Origin: Opitutia bacterium
GTDB lineage: Bacteria; Verrucomicrobiota; Verrucomicrobiae; Opitutales; UBA953
NCBI GenBank assembly: GCA_947488485.1
Contig: CANKZO010000082.1
Coordinates: forward strand, 1 to 8,863
DNA: 8,863 nt
Reading direction: 5' to 3'
Of this stretch, positions 1-7,247 are shown piece after piece (position 1 is the first letter of the stretch; every line of letters begins with the position of its first letter). A program made the translations under genes and the position numbers. The notes beneath the pieces are model-generated. The model was given only the letters and a program-made list of their open reading frames with translations, was not told the origin of the DNA and ran no database searches.

Positions 1-220
1 CGAGGAGGCGCTGGGCAGGGACGTAGCGGTCGGCGATCACGCCGATGAGGAAGGGCGAGACGAGCGCGCCGATGGCGGTCGTACCGTAGGCGAGGCCGAT
101 CTGGGTGCCGGTGAATTCCAGCTTACCAAGGTACACGGCCATGGTGTTATACCAACAGCTCCACACGAAGTAGTGGAGGAAGACCATGATGGCTAGGCGG
201 AGGTATAGGGTGGGGGTCAT
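1..220 (-). CDS. NupG-like MFS permease, N-terminal part (cut by window edge)
   Basis: Inner-membrane major facilitator permease, most like the nucleoside:proton symporter group (NupG/XapB). Only the first 73 residues are present; the 3' end lies outside the window. A first membrane segment covers roughly residues 9-31 and contains the aromatic stretch [14 protein letters not shown], which matches the FLQFxxWGSW-type start of NupG from memory. A second segment covers about 41-62 and ends in GVIADRY, the MFS loop 2-3 signature. The ATG at 218-220 was chosen because the hydrophobic N-terminus begins directly after it. No Shine-Dalgarno is visible; the 39 bases before it are C-rich on the sense strand. 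It is the last visible gene of the operon and probably imports the compound the cluster handles. The nucleoside specificity is not established, because PVC relatives often sit in sugar clusters. Confidence 0.85.
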   Translation of the reverse strand, partial: MTPTLYLRLAIMVFLHYFVWSCWYNTMAVYLGKLEFTGTQIGLAYGTTAIGALVSPFLIGVIADRYVPAQRLL

Positions 221-258
221 GGGGTTAGTAAAAGGGGTAGGGATGGGGGTAGGGGTGG
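208..258 (+). other. G-run tract, potential G-quadruplex over the permease start
   Basis: The plus strand carries successive G-runs at 208-210, 212-216, 221-224, 234-237, 240-242, 245-249, 252-255 and 257-258. The four runs between 234 and 255 are separated by only 2 nt each, which satisfies the usual G-quadruplex pattern. The plus strand is the template for the minus-strand genes, so the structure would form in template DNA and the mRNA would be C-rich. The tract fills the gap between the haem-protein stop and the permease start and overlaps the first codons. Folding is inferred and not shown. Confidence 0.55.
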
Positions 259-259
259 A

Positions 260-3136
260 TTAGTTAAGGGAGCGCAGCCATGCAATCAGATCGGCGAGTT
301 CCTCCCGGGAAAGTGTGGCGTCGAGCCCCATGGGCATGAGGCTTTCGGTGAGGGGGGTGTCGGAGACGATCTGTGCGTGCAGGACGGTTTTCTCCTGTCC
401 AGCGACGTCGACGATCCGGAGGCCCTCGGCGGTGTGACTGCGCACGACCCCGAGGGACGTCTGTCCGTCGCTCATCTCGAAGAGGTGCGCTTCGTAGTCG
501 CGAGCCAGCGTGCTGCTGGGGAAGACGATGCTTTCGACCAGGTCACGTTCAGTGCGGATTGCGCCGATCTTGGAGAGATCGGGACCGATGGCGCGGCCGA
601 GCTCCCCGATCTTATGGCAGGCGACGCAGGTGCCGCGGCCGGAAGCGAATAAGGCTTGGCCGCGCGCCGGCACGCCGTGCGTGGCCGCTTCAGCGATGGC
701 GCCGAGTTCACGTTTCTTGCGGTCCGTGCCGGCCTCGGCCTCGCGTCGGGCGGGCAGGATGATCTGTTCGAAGAGAACCGGGGGATGTTCGCTCAAGGCG
801 GTCCGATAGACGCTTTCCTGCTGGCTGCCGAGGGCGGGGTTGCGGGCGATCGCCCGGGTCAGCGCCTCGGCGGCGGCGGTTTCCTTGGGCGAGGTGCGAC
901 GCAGGAGCTTGGTGAGCTCGCGCAATTCAATCGGGCCGACCTGCGAAAGCGTGGGCGCGAGCGTCAGGGTCTGCGCCGGCGTGAGCGTGGTCGAACTGAG
1001 CATCGCCGCCGCCTGGATCCGGGCGGCCACGGAAGCGTCCTGGGTGAGCGTCGTCTGCAGCAGCGTGAAGGCCTGCGGGGTCATCGCCCGCGCCTGCATG
1101 GAGTCGAGGGCACGGAGGCGGATGGCCGCCGGGCGACGGACATCCTCAGCGATCGTTTGCAGGGTCAGGTCGAACTTGGCCGAGCGTAGTCGCTTGATCG
1201 CGTCCAGCAGGAGCGGACTGGGGCCGTCGGTCTGGGCGAGGAGGATCGCGAGCTCGTCCGCCCACTCGGGAGCGGGCTTGGCGCTGCCGGCGGCGATGAC
1301 GGCGAGGGCCGTGCGACGTACGGCCGGCGAGACGTGGCGGAGCATCGCCGTGGTCACGGCTTGTGACTCCGGGCGACCGGTTGACGTGGAGGTCACCTCG
1401 CGGAGCGCGCGCTGTCGCGTTTCAGAGACGGTCTTTTCCTTGAGCCAGGAAAGCAGCATGTCCGAGAGACCGGCGTTGGCTTCCGGATTATCGGCGAGGA
1501 CCTTCAAGGCTGCTGCGGCAAGGTCGGCGTCTGCGTGATCGAGCTGAGTGCGGGCGAAGTCTCCCAACTCCGCCAGCGCCTGCCGGTGCGCCGGCGGGTA
1601 GGAATGGATACGGGGGCGGTAAGAGGCGAGCAGCCGGCGTCGCGCGACAGGGTTTTCCGCCTGACGCAGCAACTCGATCCGATCGACCACGCCGAGGCGC
1701 TGGGCCGCGTAGATGAGCGCGTGTTCGGTCGGAGCGTCCAAGGACTGCGGCATCAGGCCGAGCATCGCGGCGGCGAGGCCGGCGTCGCGCGGACGAATTT
1801 CCGCGATCCGGGCCAGCGTGCGCAGGCGGATCTGGGCGTCGGCCGCGCCGAGGCCGGCGATCAGTTTGTCGGCCTCGGCGCCGATGGGCCGATACGGTTG
1901 CTGCCAGGCTCCGGAGACTTTCGTGGCCGGCCCCGTCGGCCGGATGCGCAGGACCGAGCCGAGCACGTCGGGTTTGGCCATCAGGCTGGACGGGCAGCCC
2001 AGGCGGAACCAGCCGCCGGTGTTCAGCACGATGAGGGAACCATCCGGAGCCTCGATGACATCGGTGAGGTGCGCGTCCGGGTCGGCAAGCTTGAGGAATT
2101 CGTTTTCGACCGCCCGATAGGTCGAGCCTTGCCGGACGAGTTCCATGCGGACGACCCGTTGGGTGTTGAAGTGGGTGACCAGGAATTGCAACGGCGCGTC
2201 GGCGCCCCGGGTCTCCGGGTAGGTTTTCCAGAAGCACGCTCCGCTCACGGCCACGTGGCCGAAGTCATGCATCACCGGCATGTTCGGCAGCGTCCGCGGA
2301 AGTCCGGCGATGATCTGGGGCAGGTCGGCGCGGGCGTAGACGCCGCCGTAGAGCCAGTGCACGAGCGTGTCACCACGCGGCTGGCCGTAATAAAGGTTCT
2401 GGACGCCGATGACCTCGCCTTGGGGCGTGAAGTCGACTTCGACCGGATTGTCACCGGCGAGCAACGCGTGCCATCGGACGTCGGTGCCGTCGGGTTGCGC
2501 GCTCCAGATGCCGGAGCTCTTGCCTTCGTAGACGACCTTGCCGTCTTTGCCCGCGGCCTTGTAGCCTTTGCGTCCGTGGCACCAATAGAGCCGGCCGTCC
2601 GGACGGAGGAAAGGGCCGTGCACGTCGGCGGCGTTGCCGGTGTAGTCGAATCCGCTGACGATCATCTCGCGCTTATCCGCCACGCCGTCGCCGTCGGTGT
2701 CGGTCAGTTTCCAGAGACCCGGAGGAGAGGCCACGTAGAGGCTGCCATCCAGCCACTGGGCGCCGGAAGGGAAGGTCATCTTGTCGGCGAACACCGTGCT
2801 CCGGTCGAAGTCGCCGTCGCCGTCGGTGTCTTCGAGCATCAGCACGCGATTGGGCGGCGCTGCCTCGAGCTGGTCTTTCTTCCAGTTCACGCCCACGGCA
2901 TCACCGAGGAACAGCCGCCCGCGGTCGTCGAAGCAGCCGGCGATCGGATGCGTCACCAGCGGCGCGGCGGCCGCGACGCTCAGGGTGTAGCCGGCGGGAA
3001 GGTGGGCGGCGGGTGGGGTGACTTTGGCGGAAGAGGTGACGATGACCGGGCGGACCGAGGAAGCCGGGATGAGCTCCGGTGCGGGGGCGGCGGCGAGGGG
3101 GATCGTCAGCCAGGCGAGCGCGGCGAGCTTACGCAT
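260..3136 (-). CDS. PVC-type haem protein: beta-propeller dehydrogenase-like, HEAT repeats, cytochrome c
   Basis: Large exported protein of 958 aa, probably periplasmic or membrane-associated, of the 'putative membrane-bound dehydrogenase / PVC haem-binding' type. Residues 1-18 form a signal peptide (MRKLAALAWLTIPLAAAP). Residues about 45-400 look like a beta-propeller of the sugar-dehydrogenase/PQQ-like class, with two DxDxDG calcium-type loops (DTDGDGDFD at 103-111, DTDGDGVAD at 146-154). Residues about 420-800 are alanine- and leucine-rich helical repeats of HEAT type. A cytochrome c domain follows, with CVACH at 837-841; Met934 or Met936 in LMPMG is the likely distal ligand. Its role is presumably oxidation of a substrate with electron transfer to c-type haem, but substrate and cofactor cannot be assigned. 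The start overlaps the end of the AraC gene by 8 nt (ATGCGTAA), suggesting translational coupling. Length and domain order are normal for the family. Confidence 0.93.
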   Translation of the reverse strand: MRKLAALAWLTIPLAAAPAPELIPASSVRPVIVTSSAKVTPPAAHLPAGYTLSVAAAAPLVTHPIAGCFDDRGRLFLGDAVGVNWKKDQLEAAPPNRVLMLEDTDGDGDFDRSTVFADKMTFPSGAQWLDGSLYVASPPGLWKLTDTDGDGVADKREMIVSGFDYTGNAADVHGPFLRPDGRLYWCHGRKGYKAAGKDGKVVYEGKSSGIWSAQPDGTDVRWHALLAGDNPVEVDFTPQGEVIGVQNLYYGQPRGDTLVHWLYGGVYARADLPQIIAGLPRTLPNMPVMHDFGHVAVSGACFWKTYPETRGADAPLQFLVTHFNTQRVVRMELVRQGSTYRAVENEFLKLADPDAHLTDVIEAPDGSLIVLNTGGWFRLGCPSSLMAKPDVLGSVLRIRPTGPATKVSGAWQQPYRPIGAEADKLIAGLGAADAQIRLRTLARIAEIRPRDAGLAAAMLGLMPQSLDAPTEHALIYAAQRLGVVDRIELLRQAENPVARRRLLASYRPRIHSYPPAHRQALAELGDFARTQLDHADADLAAAALKVLADNPEANAGLSDMLLSWLKEKTVSETRQRALREVTSTSTGRPESQAVTTAMLRHVSPAVRRTALAVIAAGSAKPAPEWADELAILLAQTDGPSPLLLDAIKRLRSAKFDLTLQTIAEDVRRPAAIRLRALDSMQARAMTPQAFTLLQTTLTQDASVAARIQAAAMLSSTTLTPAQTLTLAPTLSQVGPIELRELTKLLRRTSPKETAAAEALTRAIARNPALGSQQESVYRTALSEHPPVLFEQIILPARREAEAGTDRKKRELGAIAEAATHGVPARGQALFASGRGTCVACHKIGELGRAIGPDLSKIGAIRTERDLVESIVFPSSTLARDYEAHLFEMSDGQTSLGVVRSHTAEGLRIVDVAGQEKTVLHAQIVSDTPLTESLMPMGLDATLSREELADLIAWLRSLN

Positions 3137-3992
3137 GGCGGCGGATGGCTTCGCGGTAGGCGAGGGGCGGGAGTTCCTGGTGGCGTTGGAATTGGCGGTG
3201 GAAATACGCCGAGGTCGGGTAGCCGCACTGGTGCGCGATCTGCTTCACGGAATGATCCGTCTCGGCGAGCAGGCGGGCGGCCCGCGCGATGCGGAGTTCG
3301 TTCAGATACTGAGGCACGGAGCGACCGGTGCACTTCTTGAACAGGCGGCTGAAGGCGCTCTCGCTCAGGCCGGCCAGCCCGGCGAGCTCGGGGACGTAAA
3401 GCGGCTTGGAGAGGTTGGCCTTGATGTGAGCGACGACGTTGCCGATACGGTCGGAAGTCTGCGCGTCGGTGGTCGCGTGGAAGCCGGGCGTGGCGATCTC
3501 CTTGAGTTCATCCGAGCCCGCGGCGAGTTCGAGGAACTCGATAAGCAAGGCGAGCCGACGCAGGCCGTGGGCCTTGGGCATCTTGTGCAGGAGCGCAGCG
3601 GCCTGTTTGCGCGTGGCCCCGCGGAATTCCAGGCCCTGACGGGCGCGCTCCAGCAGGCGGCGGATGGCGGAGACGGAAGAGTGCTGCGTCCATTCCTCGC
3701 CGAAGAGGTTGGGGCGGAACTGCACGAGGATCCATTCGACGCCGGCCTGGCGGCCTTTGCGGTCATTACGGAAATCGTGCGGGAGGTCCGAGCCGAGCAG
3801 CAGGATCTCACCGACTTTGAGCGGGGTGATCTTGTCCCCGACCCAGCGCTCGGTGCCGCCACGCAGGAGGAAGAAGATCTCGAGCTCGGGGTGGTGATGC
3901 CAGACGCACCCGAAGTCGCGCTGGCTCAGGTGCTCGCAGGCGACGAGTTCGTTCGCCGAGGCGGGGGATTGCTGTTCTTTGATCAGTCTCAT
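3129..3992 (-). CDS. AraC/XylS-family regulator with N-terminal cupin sensor
   Basis: DNA-binding regulator of 287 aa, the usual length for two-domain AraC proteins. Residues about 15-80 form a cupin ligand-binding domain: a His cluster at 32-34 followed by Glu38 (HHHPELE), then GGTERWVGDK and GEILLLGSDLPHDF. The C-terminal AraC domain has a first helix-turn-helix at about 198-220 (ELAGLAGLSESAFSRLFKK) and a second at about 248-270 (VKQIAHQCGYPTSAYFHRQF), ending in the typical PPLAYR. An in-frame opening runs upstream to 4673, but that extension is an arginine/proline-rich shadow of the neighbouring gene. The ATG at 3990-3992 gives a clean cupin start, overlaps the previous stop as ATGA, and has GGAG 6 nt before it. 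Lying mid-operon, it probably controls its own unit, perhaps through the direct repeat upstream of 8282. Its ligand is unknown. Confidence 0.93.
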   Translation of the reverse strand: MRLIKEQQSPASANELVACEHLSQRDFGCVWHHHPELEIFFLLRGGTERWVGDKITPLKVGEILLLGSDLPHDFRNDRKGRQAGVEWILVQFRPNLFGEEWTQHSSVSAIRRLLERARQGLEFRGATRKQAAALLHKMPKAHGLRRLALLIEFLELAAGSDELKEIATPGFHATTDAQTSDRIGNVVAHIKANLSKPLYVPELAGLAGLSESAFSRLFKKCTGRSVPQYLNELRIARAARLLAETDHSVKQIAHQCGYPTSAYFHRQFQRHQELPPLAYREAIRRHA

Positions 3993-5497
3993 CGCGGTCT
4001 CCGCAGCACGCGTTCGAAGAGGTTGGCTGTGATCCGCTGCACGCGTTCGTCCGGTCCATGGGGTCGCGACCAGTGGGACCAAGGCAGGACATGTCCCGGC
4101 GGGGTGGAGAGTCCTTGCGCCCAGAAGATCGATGACGCGTTGAAGACGAAATTGCCCTTGGGCCCCGGGTGGACCGTGGCGGTCCATTGCTGGGGGCGCA
4201 CGCCGCCGACCCAAGCCGTGCCCGCGCCGACGATCTCGAGGCCCGGGATCTCCGTCGCGGGCTGGCCGTGGTATTCCCACCCGATCAGGCCGGGGATGGC
4301 GTCGCCTTTCTTCATGCCGGTGCCGGCGAAGATCCAATGGTCCGGTTGGGCGCAGATCCAGTCGCCGCCGCCGTTGACGGGCTCGACATTGCGGGCGCCC
4401 ATGAGCAGTCCTTCGTCGGGGCCGTGTTCGGGGAAGGGGCCGTGGTCCTTCTGGCGGTTCTGCGCGTAGGCGTTGTCGCCGCCGTAAGGTCCGCCGCGGA
4501 AGATGCGTCGGTTCGCGCGTCCGTCGGCGGAGGGCGTCATCGGCGTGACCCAGCAGACGCTGTTGCCGGAGAAGAAGAGGAGATCCACGCCCGCGTCGCG
4601 GAGTTTCTCCACGCTGCGGAAGGCGCGGAGGTCCCAGTATTCGTCGTGGCCGACGCTGAGGAACGACTTGCACTTCAGCGCACGGTCAGGCGTCAGGAGA
4701 TCCGCGTTGGCGCAGTAGGTGACATCGTAGCCTTGCTGTTCCATCCAGTAGGCCAGCGGGAACTCGAAGGGCAGGAACTCACCCGAGCCCATCGTGAGGG
4801 GGTCGTTGACGACACCGGTGAACTGCGATTCACGGCCGTAGGGACGGTCGAAGCTGACCTGAGCCCACGGGCCTTGAACGCCTTTTGGGTGCGTGTAGAT
4901 CGAGTAGTTGTTCGGCCAGCGGTTATAGGCCTGCCAGGTATTGTCACTGCACTGAAAGAGGAAGTCGGCCGGCCGTTCGTCCTTCACGATGAAGGTCACG
5001 TAGCTCTGCCAATAGGGTTCGTCCGCTTGCTCCGGGATCGTCGTCATTCGGCCCAAGTAGACGCCGCTCATCCAGTCGGCCGGGATGGTCAGCGCGTGGG
5101 TCGCCGCCCAGCGGCACTCGTGCACGTTCTTCTCGCCGGGTTTCGGCGTCGCCTGCGTGGTCGCGGCCAGGGTCGGCAGCTCGAGGACCTTGCGGGCGCC
5201 CCGGCCGCCGTAATAACCGAGGCGGAAGAATTCCAGGCGGAATTTCCTCGCCGGATTCGCCGAGACCATGATGTCGATCGTTTCACCGGCGAGGACGCTC
5301 TGCTTGGAACAGTAGCCCTCGATCCACGGTGAGCGGAAATTGCCGCCGTCGGCGCGCACGCGCGTGAGCTGCCAGTCGCGGGAGCCTTCCTTCGCGTTCT
5401 CCTCTGAGACACGGTTGCGGCGTGTCGCCGGTTCGCCGCGCAGATTCGCGGCGAGGGCGCCGACGCCCGTGGTCAGAAGGAAGCGACGGCGGTCCAT
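3989..5497 (-). CDS. Tat-exported protein related to the N,N-dimethylformamidase large (beta) subunit
   Basis: Exported protein of 502 aa with a Tat-like leader (RRRFLLTTGVGALAANL at 3-19). The body matches the N,N-dimethylformamidase beta-subunit-like family (DMFA2_C type) as recognised from memory. Landmarks are an N-terminal sandwich region with IEGYCSKQSVLAGE (59-72), FFRLGYYGG (90-98) and SGVYLGRM (144-151), then a C-terminal hydrolase-like region with CSDNTWQAYNRW (183-194), SVGHDEYWDLR (281-291) and FFSGNSVCW (308-316). Characterised DMFase hydrolyses a formamide C-N bond at a mononuclear iron held by two Tyr and one Glu; I could not assign these ligands here with confidence, though Glu286 and Tyr287 lie in the most conserved-looking motif. 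No small (alpha) subunit gene is present in the visible operon, so true DMFase activity is doubtful and an unknown C-N hydrolase or carbohydrate-associated role is as likely. The start at 5497 was chosen for the leader and the 1-nt spacing to the previous stop; the stop overlaps the AraC start. Confidence 0.85.
   Translation of the reverse strand: MDRRRFLLTTGVGALAANLRGEPATRRNRVSEENAKEGSRDWQLTRVRADGGNFRSPWIEGYCSKQSVLAGETIDIMVSANPARKFRLEFFRLGYYGGRGARKVLELPTLAATTQATPKPGEKNVHECRWAATHALTIPADWMSGVYLGRMTTIPEQADEPYWQSYVTFIVKDERPADFLFQCSDNTWQAYNRWPNNYSIYTHPKGVQGPWAQVSFDRPYGRESQFTGVVNDPLTMGSGEFLPFEFPLAYWMEQQGYDVTYCANADLLTPDRALKCKSFLSVGHDEYWDLRAFRSVEKLRDAGVDLLFFSGNSVCWVTPMTPSADGRANRRIFRGGPYGGDNAYAQNRQKDHGPFPEHGPDEGLLMGARNVEPVNGGGDWICAQPDHWIFAGTGMKKGDAIPGLIGWEYHGQPATEIPGLEIVGAGTAWVGGVRPQQWTATVHPGPKGNFVFNASSIFWAQGLSTPPGHVLPWSHWSRPHGPDERVQRITANLFERVLRRPR
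3999..4002 (-). promoter_or_regulatory. Shine-Dalgarno GGAG of the AraC gene
   Basis: The sense strand reads GGAG, a 6-nt spacer, then the ATG at 3990-3992. It is the only convincing Shine-Dalgarno among the seven visible start codons. It supports this start over the upstream in-frame opening. It lies inside the 3' end of the preceding coding region. Confidence 0.55.
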
Positions 5498-5498
5498 G

Positions 5499-6446
5499 TT
5501 ATTTCTTTTTAGGTGCGGCGGTCTTCTTGGGCGCGGGCTGCCGGCCGAAGAACCATTTCGACTCTCCGTTCCAGGCGTGGTCGGTCTCGAGGGTGTGCAG
5601 CTTGAGCTGGAAGCCGTGGGCGTTGAAGCGGGCGGAGGTCCAGCCGGTGGCGTTGGTGTTCTTATTGAACACGTAGGCGCACGCGATTGTGCTGATGATG
5701 TGGATGCGGTTCTCCATGGCCTGCGTCCATTCATGGGTGTGGCCATGGATGTAGGCCTTCACCTGCTCGCGTTTGGCGATCTCGGGCCAGAAGTCCGCGG
5801 TGTCCGTGAGGCCGCCCTTGTAGTGACTGGTATCGCCGCCGACCTGCGGGTTGTGGTGGCCGACGAGGATGACCTGCTTGGTGGGGACTTCGTCGATCTT
5901 GGCGAGCACCCAGGCGATCTGCTCCGCGCCAAGCTTGCCGGCCGGGCCGGGCGACTGGTCGAGGGTGTCGAGCAGGATGAGGCGGGTGGATGGCAGGTCG
6001 ATGAGGCCGTTGTGGCGAGGGTCCTTGAGATCGGAGGCGCTCTTCATCTCCGGGAATGCCTGATTGAAGACTGCCCGCACGTCATGATTGCCGAGGGTGA
6101 GGTGGACGGGGATACCGGCGTCACGCAGAGGGGCGATGAGTTCGCGGACCACCGCGTAGTCAGCGGCGGTGCCGATCGACAGGGCGAGGTCGCCGTTGAT
6201 GATGACCGCGGCGGGCTTCTTCGGAAGTGCGAGGATCTGCTGCACTGCGGCGCGCAGGTGATCGTCGTCATCCTTGGCGTTGCCAGGGATCTTTTCCTCG
6301 GGAATCCCGGTCAGGTGGATGTCGTTGAGGATGACGATCTCGTCGCCCCCTGACGTATCCAGCGCGGCGAGGCCTCGGAGCGGGAAGGCCAGGGCGGCCA
6401 GGCCGGCGAGGTGGAAGAAGCGGCGGCGGGAGAGCGAAGCGTTCAT
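5499..6446 (-). CDS. Tat-exported calcineurin-like metallophosphoesterase
   Basis: Dinuclear-metal phosphoesterase of 315 aa with all five fold signatures in order: DIH (Asp42, His44), NGD (Asp86), GNHD (Asn120, His121), GHH (196-198) and GHTH (235-238). The arrangement is closest to the Icc/3',5'-cyclic-nucleotide phosphodiesterase-like group. The N-terminus has SRRRFFHLAGLAALAFPL (6-23), a Tat-like leader, so the enzyme probably acts in the periplasm. The C-terminus ends in a lysine-rich tail (residues 307-315) whose codons also form the A-rich sequence just before the next gene. The start at 6444-6446 was chosen because the upstream in-frame extension is an arginine/proline-rich shadow and because this ATG overlaps the PIG-L stop as ATGA. 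The natural substrate (phosphomonoester, diester or cyclic nucleotide) cannot be told from the sequence. Confidence 0.92.
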   Translation of the reverse strand: MNASLSRRRFFHLAGLAALAFPLRGLAALDTSGGDEIVILNDIHLTGIPEEKIPGNAKDDDDHLRAAVQQILALPKKPAAVIINGDLALSIGTAADYAVVRELIAPLRDAGIPVHLTLGNHDVRAVFNQAFPEMKSASDLKDPRHNGLIDLPSTRLILLDTLDQSPGPAGKLGAEQIAWVLAKIDEVPTKQVILVGHHNPQVGGDTSHYKGGLTDTADFWPEIAKREQVKAYIHGHTHEWTQAMENRIHIISTIACAYVFNKNTNATGWTSARFNAHGFQLKLHTLETDHAWNGESKWFFGRQPAPKKTAAPKKK

Positions 6447-7243
6447 GGGAGGGGATGCTCGAGGGCGGCTTCGTAGACGGCGTCGACGACGCAGTCGGAA
6501 CCGAGGGCGGAGCGGAGCGGGTCGATCTCGGACGCACTGTATCCGAGGTGGTGATGGCGGCACCAGCCTTGGGCCAACACGTATTTGCCGGAGAGCGCGC
6601 CGACGGCGGCGGACATCTTATCCAGCGTGTGCAGGTAGGAGTCCATGCCTTGGCTCTTATCCAACCAGTCCTTCTGGGAGGCGTGGGCAGCCAGTGCCTT
6701 GCGCGCCTGATCCTGGACTGGGCCGACGTCGACGTAGAGACCGGCGCGGACCTTCTGCCGGAGCGGCGTGCGCAGGCCGTGCGGCATGGCGTGGTAGATC
6801 GTCACATCGTGCGCGTAGGTCGGGGCCGGCGGCACGGTGTCAAAGTTGGGCATCCCGTGGGTGAAGGCGGCCGACGTCGCGAGGCGGGCGCAGGCCATGT
6901 GGTCTTCCATGTAGTCCGAGAGCGCATGCGTGAGCACGATGTCGGCCCGGGACTGGCGGATGACCGCGGCCACCTTGCGCATGACCTCGATATCGAAGGT
7001 CAGCGTCATGTCGTTCACGACCGGCGGGTAGAACTTCGCGCCGAGGATGCGGGCGGCTTCCTGGGCTTCGGCGAGGCGGACGGTGGCGGTCGTCGGGCCG
7101 TCCATCTGGACTGAACCGCCGTTGCCGGCGCAGAGGTCGAAGTAGTGAAGCTCCCAGCCGCGCTTGGCGAGCTGGAGCATCGTCCCGGCGGCGAAGTATT
7201 CGACGTCGTCGGGATGCGCGAAGATGGCGAGGCAGGAGGGCAT
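6443..7243 (-). CDS. PIG-L/LmbE-family N-deacetylase
   Basis: Zinc-dependent amide hydrolase of 266 aa in the PIG-L/LmbE family, whose members remove acetyl groups from N-acetylglucosamine conjugates and related N-acyl sugars. The N-terminal AHPDD motif (9-13) supplies His10 and Asp13 as metal ligands and the catalytic Asp12. The EDH motif (113-115) supplies the third ligand, His115. LAEAQEAARILGA (58-70) and AAHASQKDW (185-193) are also typical. There is no signal peptide, so it should be cytoplasmic. It starts 4 nt after the oxidoreductase stop and its TGA overlaps the ATG of the next gene. No Shine-Dalgarno is visible. The pairing with an oxidoreductase suggests an amino-sugar-like or pseudo-sugar substrate, but this is inference. 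Confidence 0.93.
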   Translation of the reverse strand: MPSCLAIFAHPDDVEYFAAGTMLQLAKRGWELHYFDLCAGNGGSVQMDGPTTATVRLAEAQEAARILGAKFYPPVVNDMTLTFDIEVMRKVAAVIRQSRADIVLTHALSDYMEDHMACARLATSAAFTHGMPNFDTVPPAPTYAHDVTIYHAMPHGLRTPLRQKVRAGLYVDVGPVQDQARKALAAHASQKDWLDKSQGMDSYLHTLDKMSAAVGALSGKYVLAQGWCRHHHLGYSASEIDPLRSALGSDCVVDAVYEAALEHPLP

Positions 7244-7247
7244 CGGT

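Noticed and set aside
1535..3340. Long plus-strand opening (601 codons) opposite the haem-protein gene
   Set aside because: It is a GC-rich antisense shadow: biased Arg/Gly/Val composition, no domain motif, and it runs opposite a well-supported gene with signal peptide and CxxCH. The plus-strand openings at 3018-4469, 4169-5332, 5340-6353, 6455-7114 and 7725-8513 were rejected for the same reason.
3993..4673. Upstream in-frame extension of the AraC gene
   Set aside because: The added stretch is Arg/Pro-rich with no cupin character and lies wholly inside the DMFase-like gene. The ATG at 3990-3992 has a GGAG and an ATGA overlap.
5498..5746. Upstream extension of the DMFase-like gene
   Set aside because: The extension lies inside the phosphoesterase gene and reads as low-complexity Thr/Ser/Pro. 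The Tat leader begins at the ATG at 5495-5497.
6447..6563. Upstream extension of the phosphoesterase gene
   Set aside because: It is Arg/Pro-rich shadow sequence over the PIG-L C-terminus, and it would bury the Tat leader that starts at 6446.
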